Origin: Halobellus limi
GTDB lineage: Archaea > Halobacteriota > Halobacteria > Halobacteriales > Haloferacaceae
NCBI RefSeq assembly: GCF_004799685.1
Contig: NZ_CP031311.1
Location: 372,001-436,000, forward strand
Direction of reading: 5' to 3'
Length of the DNA stretch: 64,000 nt
Under the pieces are notes generated by a model. That model saw only the letters and a list, made by a program, of their open reading frames with translations, ran no database searches and was not told where the DNA came from. Of this stretch, positions 47,884-56,214 are shown piece after piece. Positions within the stretch are counted from its first letter, which is position 1, and every line of letters starts with the position of its first letter. A program made the position numbers and the translations under genes.

Positions 47884-48708
47884 TCAGAGCGGCAGCGACG
47901 CGGCCGCGACGAACTGCGGTAACTCCTCCATCCCCGCGAACCGGATCGTGAGGTACAGGAGCGAGAACAGGGTCGCGTTGTACGCGCCGTGGATCAAAGC
48001 CGGCACGACGATGTTGTCGGTGAGTTCGTACATCGTCCCGAACACGAGCGTCGGCAGGACGAGCACCGAGATGCTGACGAGTCGCGCCCGGGGCGCGCCC
48101 GACAGCGAGAAGAAGTGGATCGACGCGAAGATGAGGCTCGCGAGGAAGATGGCCGCGGCCGCGGGCAACGCCTCGCCCAGGCGGTTCTGAACCACGCCGC
48201 GGTACAGCAGTTCCTCGCCCGGGCCGATCAGGAGGAACGACGCCGGGATCAACAGGAGCAGGATCTCGGGGTTCTCCATCCCCATCTCGGCGGTGGTGTT
48301 CGGGGCCGGTTCGGCGCCGACCGTCGAAATGACGACCGACGCGAGCACGAGCAGCGCGAGTGACGCGACGTAGCCACCGACGACGAACGCGACATCGCGC
48401 AGCGACGGCACGGCGATGCCGACGTAGTCGATCCCGAGACCGCGATAGCGGAGGTACCCCAGCGCGACGCCGCCGAACCCGACACCGGTCGCGAGCGCGA
48501 GCGAGATGACGATGCTCAAAAGCGGCGTGACTCCCACGCCGGCGAAGAGCAGCGTGAGGACGACCGCGCCGACGAGGATCCCGCCGACGCCGATGCCGAC
48601 GACGGCGAGGAGGACCGCGACGACGAGCGCACGGAGGACGTCGACGAGGGGGTCCGACGAGGAGATCGGATCGTCGGTCCCGTCGGTCAGTTCTGATTCG
48701 GAGGACAC
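47884..48708 (-). CDS. CPBP-family intramembrane metalloprotease
   Basis: A 274-residue polytopic protein with the CPBP/Abi motifs: GPGEELLYRGVVQNRL (the E-E-x-x-x-R motif) near residue 165, FASIHFF near 198 and ALIHGAYNATLF near 241. Bacterial and eukaryotic relatives (Rce1) cleave prenylated or other membrane proteins. Eight hydrophobic segments are visible. It is convergent with the small membrane protein gene and near htpX, making this a stretch of membrane-protease genes. Confidence 0.85.
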   Translation of the reverse strand: MSSESELTDGTDDPISSSDPLVDVLRALVVAVLLAVVGIGVGGILVGAVVLTLLFAGVGVTPLLSIVISLALATGVGFGGVALGYLRYRGLGIDYVGIAVPSLRDVAFVVGGYVASLALLVLASVVISTVGAEPAPNTTAEMGMENPEILLLLIPASFLLIGPGEELLYRGVVQNRLGEALPAAAAIFLASLIFASIHFFSLSGAPRARLVSISVLVLPTLVFGTMYELTDNIVVPALIHGAYNATLFSLLYLTIRFAGMEELPQFVAAASLPL

Positions 48709-48833
48709 ACAGCACGTACGTGCTGGGGAGTCAAAGTCCTTCGTCTCTCGGACCGGTCCTCCTCACGCGGTCCGAACCTCCCGTCGCTCCCGTCGCGCAC
48801 GAACTGTTTCCTGTCGCGCCCGAACCCGCGGCG

Positions 48834-49400
48834 TCAGCGCCACCGGTCGGCGAGTTCGTACCGGGTGATGCCCGTGACGGTCCGACCGTCGCGGACGTCG
48901 CCGTCGAGGACGGCGTCGAGCAGATCGTCGTAGTCGACGACGTCGACGACGATGCTCTCGTTGAAGTCGAGGTTCTGTTCGCCGGAGGGCTCGCAGTCGC
49001 GTGCGACGAAGTAGTGATGGACGCTGTTCAACAGCCCGTTTGCGGGTTCGGCGGCGAACAGGTGTTCGACCGTCGCCGCCTCGTATCCCGTTTCCTCTCC
49101 CAGTTCCCGGCGGGCGACCGCGGCGAGGTCGTCGTCGTCGGGTTCGGCGCTCCCCGCCGGCAGTCCGCGGTTGACGCGCCCGACGGCCTGTCGCCACTCC
49201 TCGATCACGACGACGTCGCCGTCGGACGTGAACGGGAGGACGACGACCGCCGCCGGTTCGTCGACGTAGTGGAAGTCCGTCTCGGTTCCGTCCGGGAGGA
49301 CCACGTCGTCGCGGCGGACGTCGAATCCGGGGCAGGCGTAGTCGATCTCGCTGTCGGTCGTTCGCCACCGCAACTCGTCTTCTGACGCGTCGTCGGTCAT
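48834..49400 (-). CDS. NUDIX hydrolase, ADP-ribose pyrophosphatase-like
   Basis: A 188-residue enzyme. The Nudix box is read in LPAGSAEPDDDDLAAVARRELGEETG (about residues 79-104), with the metal ligands in REL-GEET-G; the spacing from the box Gly to REL is one residue longer than the textbook motif and the first acidic position is Asp. The surrounding sequence (VVVIEEWRQAVGRVNRGLPAG) fits ADP-ribose or nucleotide-sugar pyrophosphatases. A GATTTCTTG box at 49424-49432 on this strand is a likely own promoter, apart from the repeat element upstream. Confidence 0.85.
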   Translation of the reverse strand: MTDDASEDELRWRTTDSEIDYACPGFDVRRDDVVLPDGTETDFHYVDEPAAVVVLPFTSDGDVVVIEEWRQAVGRVNRGLPAGSAEPDDDDLAAVARRELGEETGYEAATVEHLFAAEPANGLLNSVHHYFVARDCEPSGEQNLDFNESIVVDVVDYDDLLDAVLDGDVRDGRTVTGITRYELADRWR

Positions 49401-49451
49401 ACCGGGTCATCCGTCCGGACCGGCAAGAAATCGAGGGTGTCGCGGTCGCGG

Positions 49452-49599
49452 AGTTTTATATCCCATCGGGCGGCCAGCACCCCCGTGACGTAAGAGCAGT
49501 CTCGCGTCGGGCAGCGGGTGTTCGGCACGTCGGCGCGGGATCGACAGAGACGGCACCGCGAGGGGAGTGCCGTCGACGCGGGTGCCGACTGTTCGCCAC
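49452..49599 (+). ncRNA. Dispersed structured element, copy 5 (candidate small RNA gene)
   Basis: On the plus strand: TATA at 49453-49462; CGTGA at 49484-49488; P2 arms at 49501-49509 and 49531-49539 (9 bp with two U-G pairs on this strand only); P1 arms GACGGCAC (49549-49556) and GTGCCGTC (49567-49574), 8 bp, perfect; 3' block at 49580-49599. The P2 loop TCGGCAC (49522-49528) is complementary to GTGCCGA at 49582-49588. It lies in the 314-bp gap 49401-49714, between the NUDIX and arylsulfotransferase-like genes; nothing else is seen in that gap. Confidence 0.55.
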
Positions 49600-49714
49600 A
49601 ACGGACCCCAGTCCCGATAGGGGCCGACCGGCGGCCGAGCAGCGACGCCGCCGGACGGGAAGCGACGTCGACGAACGGCCGCGGCAACGACGCCGACCGA
49701 CGTCCGGGACCCGG

Positions 49715-51010
49715 CTACCTCCGGCGAAGCCGATCGCGGACGACGAGTCCGACGCCGGCGAGGACAGAGAGGAGAGAGACGATCGTCACGGCGACGTGCA
49801 CCTCGGTGAACCAGAAGGGCGTCTGCAACCCGGTCTGGAAGATCACGAGGAGGAACGACAGCACGGGGACGTTGTACCCGTCGCCGATCGACGTCGGTTC
49901 GTCGCCGCCGTCAGCGTAGGAGACGCCGCCGACGGTCTCGCCCGCGGGCAGTCGCTCGGCCTCGTAGGGGACCTGCGGCGTCCCGTAGCTCCAGACGGTC
50001 GAGCCGTTCTGCGTCACCTCGACGACCCGCTGGTTCAGCGAGTCGGTGATCAGCGTGTTGCCGTTGGGGAGCCGATCGGCGTCGCGCGGCCAGTTGAAGT
50101 TGACGCCCTCGGCCGCGTAGATCTCCCAGGCGACCTCCCAGTCGCCGTCCTCGGCCCGTTCGAGTTCGACGATCCGGTCGTTGTGGCTGTCGGCGACGAG
50201 GACGTTGCCGTCGCCGAGCCACTGCGGGTTGTGCTGCTGGCGGAGCAGCGTCGGGTCGCCCTCGGTGACCTCCTCGTCGCCGTTGATCACCTCGACGACG
50301 CCCTCGCCGCGCTCGACGATCACCAACTGGTGGGCGTTGCGGACGGAGACGAGGTATCGGTCCTCGCCGATGACGTCGACGTCGTTGATGTGGAGCCAGT
50401 CGGTCCGCGTGGGATCGTCGGGCGCCTCGTAGCGCGAGCTGGCGTTCCACTGCCAGGTGATCTCGCCGTCTTTCACCGTGAAGATCCGTTCGTGCTCCAT
50501 GTCGCTCACGAGGAACTCCCCGGAGTCGAGCAGTTCGACGTCGTGCACCTCGCTGTTGGCGCGGGTCCGAACCGGGAAGGAGTACTCGTGTTCGACCTCG
50601 GGAGCGGCCGCGCTGTCGGCGTTCGGATCGATGATCCGGAACCCGGTGTGAGTACACGGCGACTCGTAGGGGCCGCAGTCCTCGTATCCGTCGTCCATAA
50701 AGCCGGCCATCACGCTGCCGTTCTCGAGCATCGTGACGTCGAAGTAGCTGTCAGTGTCACCCGTTCGCCACGCCGTCTCGCGGCCGTCGAGCAGGTAGAC
50801 GGAGCCGTGATCGTGGAGCCCCGGTCCACCGCCCTGTGACCCGACGAGCGTCTGCCGGGTCTCGCCGTCTTCGGCGGATCCGACTTCCGGCGCGAGCGCG
50901 GCGCCGAGGACGAGCGAAGTGACGAGGAGGAGGACGCCGAACGCGACGAGCGCGGCGCCCGCTCGCCGTCCGGAGCGGGAGCCGTCACCCGAGGAAATCA
51001 GGGCACGCAT
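49715..51010 (-). CDS. Arylsulfotransferase-like (ASST) beta-propeller membrane protein
   Basis: A 431-residue protein. One membrane helix near residues 18-40, a large extracellular propeller domain (repeats such as SEVHDVELLDSGEFLVSDMEHERIFTV, LHINDVDVIGEDRYLVSVRNAHQLVIV, RDADRLPNGNTLITDSLNQRVVEV), and two C-terminal helices before a basic end (RDRLRRR). The repeats and His-containing motifs match the arylsulfotransferase/PQQ-like family. Enzymatic activity is uncertain; signalling or structural roles are equally possible. Confidence 0.78.
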   Translation of the reverse strand: MRALISSGDGSRSGRRAGAALVAFGVLLLVTSLVLGAALAPEVGSAEDGETRQTLVGSQGGGPGLHDHGSVYLLDGRETAWRTGDTDSYFDVTMLENGSVMAGFMDDGYEDCGPYESPCTHTGFRIIDPNADSAAAPEVEHEYSFPVRTRANSEVHDVELLDSGEFLVSDMEHERIFTVKDGEITWQWNASSRYEAPDDPTRTDWLHINDVDVIGEDRYLVSVRNAHQLVIVERGEGVVEVINGDEEVTEGDPTLLRQQHNPQWLGDGNVLVADSHNDRIVELERAEDGDWEVAWEIYAAEGVNFNWPRDADRLPNGNTLITDSLNQRVVEVTQNGSTVWSYGTPQVPYEAERLPAGETVGGVSYADGGDEPTSIGDGYNVPVLSFLLVIFQTGLQTPFWFTEVHVAVTIVSLLSVLAGVGLVVRDRLRRR

Positions 51011-51094
51011 CGATTGGATGGGTCAAGCACGACCGACGAGAAAAACGGTTCGATGTCGGGGTTGGGGAGACGGGTCGCCGTCGAATCGGCCGGG

Positions 51095-51496
51095 TCACTC
51101 CCGCTCGGCTTTCAGTTCGAGTCGGTAGCCGAACGGGTCGGTGACGTACACCGCCGGAGCGACGCCGGTCGCTCCCAGCGGATCCAGCCGCCGATCGATC
51201 TCGACGCCGGCGTCGTCCAGCGCCGATTCGATCCCCTCGATGGTGTCGTCGACACGGACGGCGACGTGATCGTAGCCGGAGCGGTCCGCGCCCGGTCGCT
51301 CACCCGTTTCCGTCGGCTGGAGATGGATCACGGCACCGGGGGCGAGCCGCACCGAGAAGAACGGCTTCTCGTCCGCCTCGTACAGATCCATCCCCTCGAT
51401 GCCGAAGCCGAGCGCGTCGCGGTAGAACGCGATTGCGGTCTCGACGTCGCCTTCGGGTATCAGGAGCTTGACGTGGTCGATCGCGGTTCCGTTCAC
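51095..51496 (-). CDS. Glyoxalase/VOC-fold protein
   Basis: A 133-residue protein with two beta-alpha-beta-beta-beta units of the vicinal oxygen chelate fold: IDHVKLLIPEGDVETAIAFYRDALGFGIEGMDLYE and YDHVAVRVDDTIEGIESALDDAGVEI, ending VTDPFGYRLELKAERE. Metal ligands are probably the two DH histidines, a Glu/His of VIHLQP and the final Glu. It may be a lactoylglutathione-lyase-like or dioxygenase-like enzyme. The start is the GTG at 51496, just before conserved sequence. The gene is divergent from the membrane hydrolase gene. Confidence 0.8.
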   Translation of the reverse strand: MNGTAIDHVKLLIPEGDVETAIAFYRDALGFGIEGMDLYEADEKPFFSVRLAPGAVIHLQPTETGERPGADRSGYDHVAVRVDDTIEGIESALDDAGVEIDRRLDPLGATGVAPAVYVTDPFGYRLELKAERE

Positions 51497-51681
51497 GGCG
51501 GGTGTTCGCACCGAGAGGGCAAAAACGGCGCGGCGAGAGTCCTCCCCCGTTGGAGGCGTCCTTTCCCGTCCTTTCGCTGAGGCGTACGGGACCCATACCC
51601 GGGATCCGCCGGACGCACGTCGAGCCGACGACGTCACACCCGAAGACCTATTCTTTTCGACGGGCAGATCCGACGTGATCG

Positions 51682-52758
51682 ATGTTCGTCGGCCACGAGT
51701 TCCTCGCGTTCGCCCTCGCCGGGTGGGGGGCTCGGTCGACCGGTGCCGACCGGCGTACCGCGTTGCACCTCGGGGGGATCGCCGCGATCGCCGCCTTGCT
51801 TCCGGACCTCGATGTCGCCTACGCCGCGGCGACGTACGCGACCGCCGTCGCCGGTGGGGCGCCTCTCGGATGGGAGGCGTTCTGGGGCGTCGCCAACGGC
51901 GTCCACCGCGTGGTCACACATCCGCTCCCGGTCGGTGTCGTCGCCGCGCTCGCCTTCACCGCCGCCGCGGCGGTCGCCACAGCGTGGCTGGAACCGACTC
52001 CCCGGACCGCCGGTTCCGACTTTCCCTCGGAAAGCGGCCGCGACGCCCTCGCCGCGGTGCTCGCCACCCTGTTCGCGACCGCCGGGGTCGCCGCGCTGCT
52101 CTCGACCTTCTCGAGGGTCGTCGGCCGTACTCCCGCGCTCGTGGCCGCCGCGTTCTTGCTCGCTGTCGCCGTCGCCGGCGCGCTGGTCGGCCGGCGAGCG
52201 GACGCTTCGACGGCATCGCTGGCCGCGGCGGCCGGTGTCGGCTTTCTCTCCCACCCGTTCGGCGACGTCTTCCTGGCCGTACCGCCGCCGCTGCTCTCGC
52301 CGTTCGGCCCGCCGGTGCTCACCGAACGAGTCAGTCTCGCGGCCGATCCGACGGTCGAGATCCTCGCGGTGCTGTTCTTCGAACTGGCGGCCGTGTGGCT
52401 CGGCGTCGTCGTCGCGTTCCGCCTGACCGCGGGTGACTTCGCCCGCACCGACGGAAATCTGAGCGGCCTCCGGGGCGCGATCGACGTCCGGTCTATGACC
52501 GGCGTCGCCTACGGTGCGGCCGTCTTCGTCCTCCCGAGACCGACGGTCGTCGACGCCCACGTCCTGGGATTCACTATCGTCCCGCTGGCGGTCGTCGTCG
52601 GCCTCTGGACCGGCTACTCGAACGCCCGACGCGGCACGTCGGACGACCCCTCCGGCGGCCACCGTACCGGCGTCGCTGTCGGGGGCCTCAGCGCCCTCAC
52701 GGCACTCACCGTCGCTGCTGTAGTGTACCTCGTGGTGTACCTCGCCACGCCGTGGTGA
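51682..52758 (+). CDS. YdjM/DUF457-type membrane-bound metal-dependent hydrolase
   Basis: A 358-residue polytopic protein. The N-terminus has the family motifs FVGHEFLAFALAGW, LGGIAAIAALLPDLDV and VHRVVTHPLPVGVV, whose His and Asp residues are the presumed metal ligands, and SHPFGDVF occurs later. About nine helices are predicted. The family is annotated as metal-dependent hydrolases related to LexA-regulated YdjM, without a proven substrate. It is convergent with the tRNA gene. Confidence 0.8.
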   Translation: MFVGHEFLAFALAGWGARSTGADRRTALHLGGIAAIAALLPDLDVAYAAATYATAVAGGAPLGWEAFWGVANGVHRVVTHPLPVGVVAALAFTAAAAVATAWLEPTPRTAGSDFPSESGRDALAAVLATLFATAGVAALLSTFSRVVGRTPALVAAAFLLAVAVAGALVGRRADASTASLAAAAGVGFLSHPFGDVFLAVPPPLLSPFGPPVLTERVSLAADPTVEILAVLFFELAAVWLGVVVAFRLTAGDFARTDGNLSGLRGAIDVRSMTGVAYGAAVFVLPRPTVVDAHVLGFTIVPLAVVVGLWTGYSNARRGTSDDPSGGHRTGVAVGGLSALTALTVAAVVYLVVYLATPW

Positions 52759-52825
52759 TCGCCCTCGGATTCCGGGCCGGTTCGCGCCGCTCGTCGTCGT
52801 GAAATACACCCACTTTGGACGACTC

Positions 52826-52839
52826 GCTGCGCTCGCAGC
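52826..52839. terminator. Hairpin between convergent ydjM-like gene and tRNA-Pro
   Basis: GCTGCG, CT, CGCAGC forms a short perfect inverted repeat, extended by ACT/AGT with one bulged base. It lies 68 bp after the ydjM-like stop and 22 bp past the 3' end of the tRNA on the other strand. It could end either transcript. No strong T-run follows on either strand. Confidence 0.35.
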
Positions 52840-52860
52840 AGTGTGAAACGCGGGCAGAAA

Positions 52861-52933
52861 TGGGCCGGCGCAGATTCGAACTGCGGTTACGGCCACCCGA
52901 AGGCCGAAGGATACCAAGCTACCCCACCGGCCC
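52861..52933 (-). tRNA. tRNA-Pro (anticodon CGG)
   Basis: A 73-nt cloverleaf on the minus strand: acceptor GGGCCGG/CCGGCCC with discriminator A, a short D-stem around AGCTTGGTA, anticodon stem CGGCC/GGCCG with loop TTCGGGT (anticodon CGG), and T-stem CGCAG/CTGCG with loop TTCGAAT. CCA is not encoded and no intron is present. A CGTTAAAAG box on the minus strand (52958-52966) is at the right distance for its promoter. U54 and U55 are the sites of Pus10 and TrmY, both encoded in this window. Confidence 0.96.
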
Positions 52934-53016
52934 GCATCCCAACAGTCGCCGTTCGTTCTTTTAACGCTTCCGAACCGGATTTGGCTGCCGGCGCCCCGAC
53001 GACCCGCCGGGGGTCC

Positions 53017-53448
53017 CTACTCCTCGAAGTACCGGTCGCGGTGACGTCGACACCCCGGATTGAATGCCGCGCCGCAGTTCGGACACGCGTCCTCGCCGTC
53101 GAGGTACGTCCGCGCCGACAGCGTCGTTCCACAGACGCCGCACAGGACCGTGGGCTCGTCGAACCGCTCGCGGGGCCACGGTTCGGGCTCGTGATCGGCC
53201 GTCTCGACGTGGCAGGCGTGACACGGCGAGAACTCCCCACAGCAGCCGAATCGAAGCGCGACGACGTCGACCTCGTCGTCCCAGTGGGCACACCGGGTCT
53301 CGGTGTCGACGGCGACGCCGCGGAGCGGAACCGAGAACCGGTCGTCGAGAGCGGGCGCGTACGTCGTCCGCCGCTCCCGACTCTCGCCGTCGCCCGTCGG
53401 TGGGGAGTCGCCCGGGTTCCGCCGATCGCGGGTGCGATCGCCAGTCAT
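53017..53448 (-). CDS. CHY zinc-finger protein
   Basis: A 143-residue protein. The first 45 residues are polar and probably disordered; the rest is a CHY-type zinc finger with many Cys/His ligands (TRCAHWDDEVDVVALRFGCCGEFSPCHACH, then LCGVC, then ACPNCGAAF, then GCRRHRDRYF). In eukaryotes CHY fingers occur in ubiquitin ligases such as Pirh2; in archaea they are stand-alone and of unknown role. It follows trmY directly with four bases between, so they are probably co-transcribed. Confidence 0.87.
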   Translation of the reverse strand: MTGDRTRDRRNPGDSPPTGDGESRERRTTYAPALDDRFSVPLRGVAVDTETRCAHWDDEVDVVALRFGCCGEFSPCHACHVETADHEPEPWPRERFDEPTVLCGVCGTTLSARTYLDGEDACPNCGAAFNPGCRRHRDRYFEE

Positions 53449-53452
53449 CGTC

Positions 53453-54049
53453 TCAGTACGTGGTGTAGCCGTCCGTGTCGAGGTAGTTGTGGGCGACGGT
53501 GACCGTGTGGTCCGCGTGGAGGACCTCCGGCCCGACTCTGACGCGCTCGTCGGCCTCCGCTTCGAGCAGGGAGCGCTCGCTCTCGGCGAACTCGTGGTGG
53601 TCCGACAGCACGAACAGGGGGTCGGCGGGTGGCTCGACGTCCGCGATCGGATCGCCGTCCTCGTGGAGTTCGACGACGGTCGCCCCCTCGGCGACGTCGT
53701 CGAGCGTCGCCTCGAAGCCCATCCGGCGGATCGAGACGCCGGGCGTGCTCTCGGCGGGCATGTGTCCGATCGCGTCATCGCGGTGTTCGAGGGCCTGCCG
53801 GACGAGCGCCGCGGTGCTCCGCTCGTCGGGATTGAGTCGCCGGAGTTCGGAACCCTCGAACCGGACGGTGAACTCGTCGCCGAGCACGAGGTGCACCCGC
53901 ACGTCCTCGCGGATCGAGTGCGAGAGGAAGAACGCGCTGTTGACGCACCGGCAGAGGACGTCGAGCCGTCCCGCGCCGCCGGCGAGGTCGTCGAGCGAGA
54001 ACTCGGGCGTCGTCGGCGCGTCGTGACCGACGATCAGGAACTGTCGCAT
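53453..54049 (-). CDS. trmY: tRNA (pseudouridine54-N1)-methyltransferase
   Basis: A 198-residue SPOUT methyltransferase. [25 protein letters not shown], then [29 protein letters not shown] and [10 protein letters not shown] with a C-terminal FVLSDHHEF knot region match TrmY. It methylates N1 of pseudouridine 54 in the tRNA T-loop, using S-adenosylmethionine; the pseudouridine is made by Pus10, encoded 4.7 kb away. Three 30-bp repeats, each with a TATA-like sequence, lie directly upstream. Confidence 0.94.
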   Translation of the reverse strand: MRQFLIVGHDAPTTPEFSLDDLAGGAGRLDVLCRCVNSAFFLSHSIREDVRVHLVLGDEFTVRFEGSELRRLNPDERSTAALVRQALEHRDDAIGHMPAESTPGVSIRRMGFEATLDDVAEGATVVELHEDGDPIADVEPPADPLFVLSDHHEFAESERSLLEAEADERVRVGPEVLHADHTVTVAHNYLDTDGYTTY

Positions 54050-54069
54050 AGCGGTGCTCGCCGCTCGAA

Positions 54070-54159
54070 CACTATGAGTCGACCGTTCGCCGTCGCGGTC
54101 ACTATACGTCGACCGTTCGCAGTCGCAGTCACTATACGCCGGCCGTTCGAGTCAGCGAG
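54070..54159 (-). promoter_or_regulatory. Triple 30-bp repeat, each with a TATA-like box, upstream of trmY
   Basis: Units 54070-54099, 54100-54129 and 54130-54159 share CACTATA-G-CGACCGTTCG. On the trmY strand the two outer-most units each present GTATAGTGAC, and the unit nearest the gene has CATAGTG. The nearest is about 20-30 bp from the trmY ATG at 54049. The array may give tandem promoters or operators; it could also be slippage of a promoter segment. Confidence 0.6.
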
Positions 54160-54200
54160 AACCACGTCAAAAAAGCGGTCTCGAGCCGGTCGGAGTCGGG

Positions 54201-55190
54201 TTAGGCGGTCGGTGCCGGCCGCGTCGGTGCGCTTTCGCCCCGTTCGGGCGACGGCGGCGACGGCGCGTTCGACGTCTTCTGGCCGCTCACGAGGAAGTCC
54301 GCGAGGTTGCCGACGAAGGCCTCGTTGTCCGCGACGTACGCGTTCGTCGGCGCGAGGAAGTCGGTGTCGCCGACGATGGCGACGTCGCCGGACTGCGCCG
54401 CGACGGCGTAGGTGTCGGCGCGGCGCGTCGTCGACAGGCGAGTCCGTTCGATCGCCGAGAGCGCGACCTGCCCGTCCGCCGTCGTGACGGCGCGCGCGTC
54501 GTGGAAGACGACGCGGTCGACGCCCTGGGAGAGGGAGCCGCTACCGCCCGTCGCGTAGACGCTCTCGAAGTTGTGCTGGTACTCGTGCATGTTGAACAGG
54601 TAGCCCGAGCGTGCCGCGACGCCGAGCGAGGAACTCAGCCCGGGACCGCCGCTCGCGGGCTGCTGGACGCTCAGTCCCAGCAGGCTCGTCACCGCGCTCG
54701 CGCCCGACCCCGAGGCCGGGTCCGAGAGCAGCACGACGCGGCCGCCCGCCTCGTTGAACGCGCGGACGCCGGCGAGTTGCTCGGACGTGTACGGCCGTCC
54801 CGGGTTCGCGACGAGGAGCGCGTCGGCGGTTCGGAGCGACTGGTTCCAGGCCTGGCCGCGGGCCTGCTCCTGGGTCACGAACCGGACCTCGTGACCGTTC
54901 TCGACCAGCGCGGCCGTGAGCGTCGAGAGCTTCTCGTCGGAGAGTTCGTTTCCGTGCGCTCGGTCGACGAGGATCGTCTTGCTCTCTGCGTCGGCGTCCA
55001 TCGTGATCTCGCCGCTCTCCTCGGCGGGATCGACGCGGACCGCGTCGAGGTCGGTCTGCCGTTCGGCGAGGTTCGTCACCTCGGGGGTGTCGCCGCCGGT
55101 GACCAGCGGGACGACCGCGGCACCGCCGACGACGACGGCGACGATCACGACGAACGCGACCGCGGGACCGGTCAGCTCACGCGCTTGCAT
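54201..55190 (-). CDS. DUF4350 domain protein (GldG-like), membrane-anchored
   Basis: A 329-residue protein with an N-terminal membrane helix (VAFVVIVAVVVGGAAVVPLV) and an extracellular domain of the DUF4350 type: TILVDRAHGNELSDEKLSTLTAALVENGHEVRFVT, then ADALLVANPGRPYTSEQLAGVRAFNEAGGRVVLLSD, then VAIVGDTDFLAP. These resemble GldG-type domains of ABC export systems and glutamine-amidotransferase folds without catalytic Cys. The C-terminus is a Pro/Ser-rich tail. Its start overlaps the end of the sppA gene by 14 bp, so the two are a pair. Confidence 0.8.
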   Translation of the reverse strand: MQARELTGPAVAFVVIVAVVVGGAAVVPLVTGGDTPEVTNLAERQTDLDAVRVDPAEESGEITMDADAESKTILVDRAHGNELSDEKLSTLTAALVENGHEVRFVTQEQARGQAWNQSLRTADALLVANPGRPYTSEQLAGVRAFNEAGGRVVLLSDPASGSGASAVTSLLGLSVQQPASGGPGLSSSLGVAARSGYLFNMHEYQHNFESVYATGGSGSLSQGVDRVVFHDARAVTTADGQVALSAIERTRLSTTRRADTYAVAAQSGDVAIVGDTDFLAPTNAYVADNEAFVGNLADFLVSGQKTSNAPSPPSPERGESAPTRPAPTA

Positions 55191-56082
55191 TGCCGGTCAC
55201 CTCCGGGTCGTGGTAGGGTACTTCGTCCACCATCAGCGGTCCCGTGACGGGGACGAGGCCGTTCGTCCGATCGCTCCGCTTGTAGATCTCGGTTCCATTG
55301 TCGGTCTGACTGGCCAGGAGGATCAGGCCGAGCGAACTCGGCGGCTCCTGTCTGGCGACGTCGTAGTCCTCCATCCCGGCCAGCTCCGCGGCGTGATCGA
55401 TCGCCGTCGGGAGCGCGCCGATCCGGTCGGCGTAGCCGTTCTGGACGGCCTCCGGTCCGAGGTAGGTCCGCGCGTAGGCGACCTCCTCGCGCGAGAGGGA
55501 GATGTTCTCGCCGCGGTGCTCCATCACGCGGCCGACGAACTGCCGCTTCAGCGACTCGACGGTCCGTTCCCGCTGGTCCGTCGTCGGCTGTGCCTTGTCC
55601 GGCCCGGTTCGGATCACCGAGTCCGGGTAGGGCACGCTGCCGCCGGAGCCGATCACGCCGACGCTGCCGATCTGCGTCGAGGAGAGGACGAATATCTCGT
55701 CGGCCGGGAGCATTCCGTAGTACGCGCCCGAGGCCCCGGTGCCCTGCACCGAAGCGACCACGGGCATCTGTTCTGCCGTTCGCAACACTTCGAGGTACAA
55801 CCGCTCGCTGGGAGCGACGGCGCCGCCACCGCTGTCGACCTTGAGGACGACCGCCTTCACGGACTCGTTGGTCCGCGCGTTTCGGAGGTCCTCGGAGATA
55901 CCGTCCACCGTCGTCGCGGAGATGGTGCCGGAGACCGTGATGACCGACACCGTCCCGTCGGACTGCGTGGAGGATCCGTAATCGTAGGCAACGGGGGCGA
56001 GCACCGCACTCACCAGGACGGCCGCGGCGATGGCGACGACGAACGTCTCCTTCGCCGACGCCGCGGATGGTTTGCGTTTCAT
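55177..56082 (-). CDS. sppA: Signal peptide peptidase SppA (S49 family)
   Basis: A 301-residue protease with one N-terminal helix (TFVVAIAAAVLVSAVLAPVAYDY) and the S49 fold: VSVITVSGTISATTVDGI, VLKVDSGGGAVAPSERLY, and the nucleophile Ser118 in VQGTGASGAYYG. Lys163 in IRTGPDKAQPT is a good candidate for the general base. It should degrade leftover signal peptides or membrane fragments outside or within the membrane. It overlaps the DUF4350 gene by 14 bp, an unusual partner worth noting. Confidence 0.88.
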   Translation of the reverse strand: MKRKPSAASAKETFVVAIAAAVLVSAVLAPVAYDYGSSTQSDGTVSVITVSGTISATTVDGISEDLRNARTNESVKAVVLKVDSGGGAVAPSERLYLEVLRTAEQMPVVASVQGTGASGAYYGMLPADEIFVLSSTQIGSVGVIGSGGSVPYPDSVIRTGPDKAQPTTDQRERTVESLKRQFVGRVMEHRGENISLSREEVAYARTYLGPEAVQNGYADRIGALPTAIDHAAELAGMEDYDVARQEPPSSLGLILLASQTDNGTEIYKRSDRTNGLVPVTGPLMVDEVPYHDPEVTGNASA

Positions 56083-56214
56083 ACTGCATCACGGCGGTGT
56101 CGATCGATTCCTAAAGACGTTCGTGTGACGAAAATCGGGATTTCACCCACGGCCGATAGTCGGCCGATCACCGACGCCGGGTGGGCGTAGCTCCCTCGGA
56201 TCCGGCCGGGGCCA

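Noticed and set aside
53017-53448. Ubiquitin ligase function for the CHY zinc-finger protein
   Set aside because: No RING domain or E2-like partner is present; a CHY finger alone does not support ligase activity.
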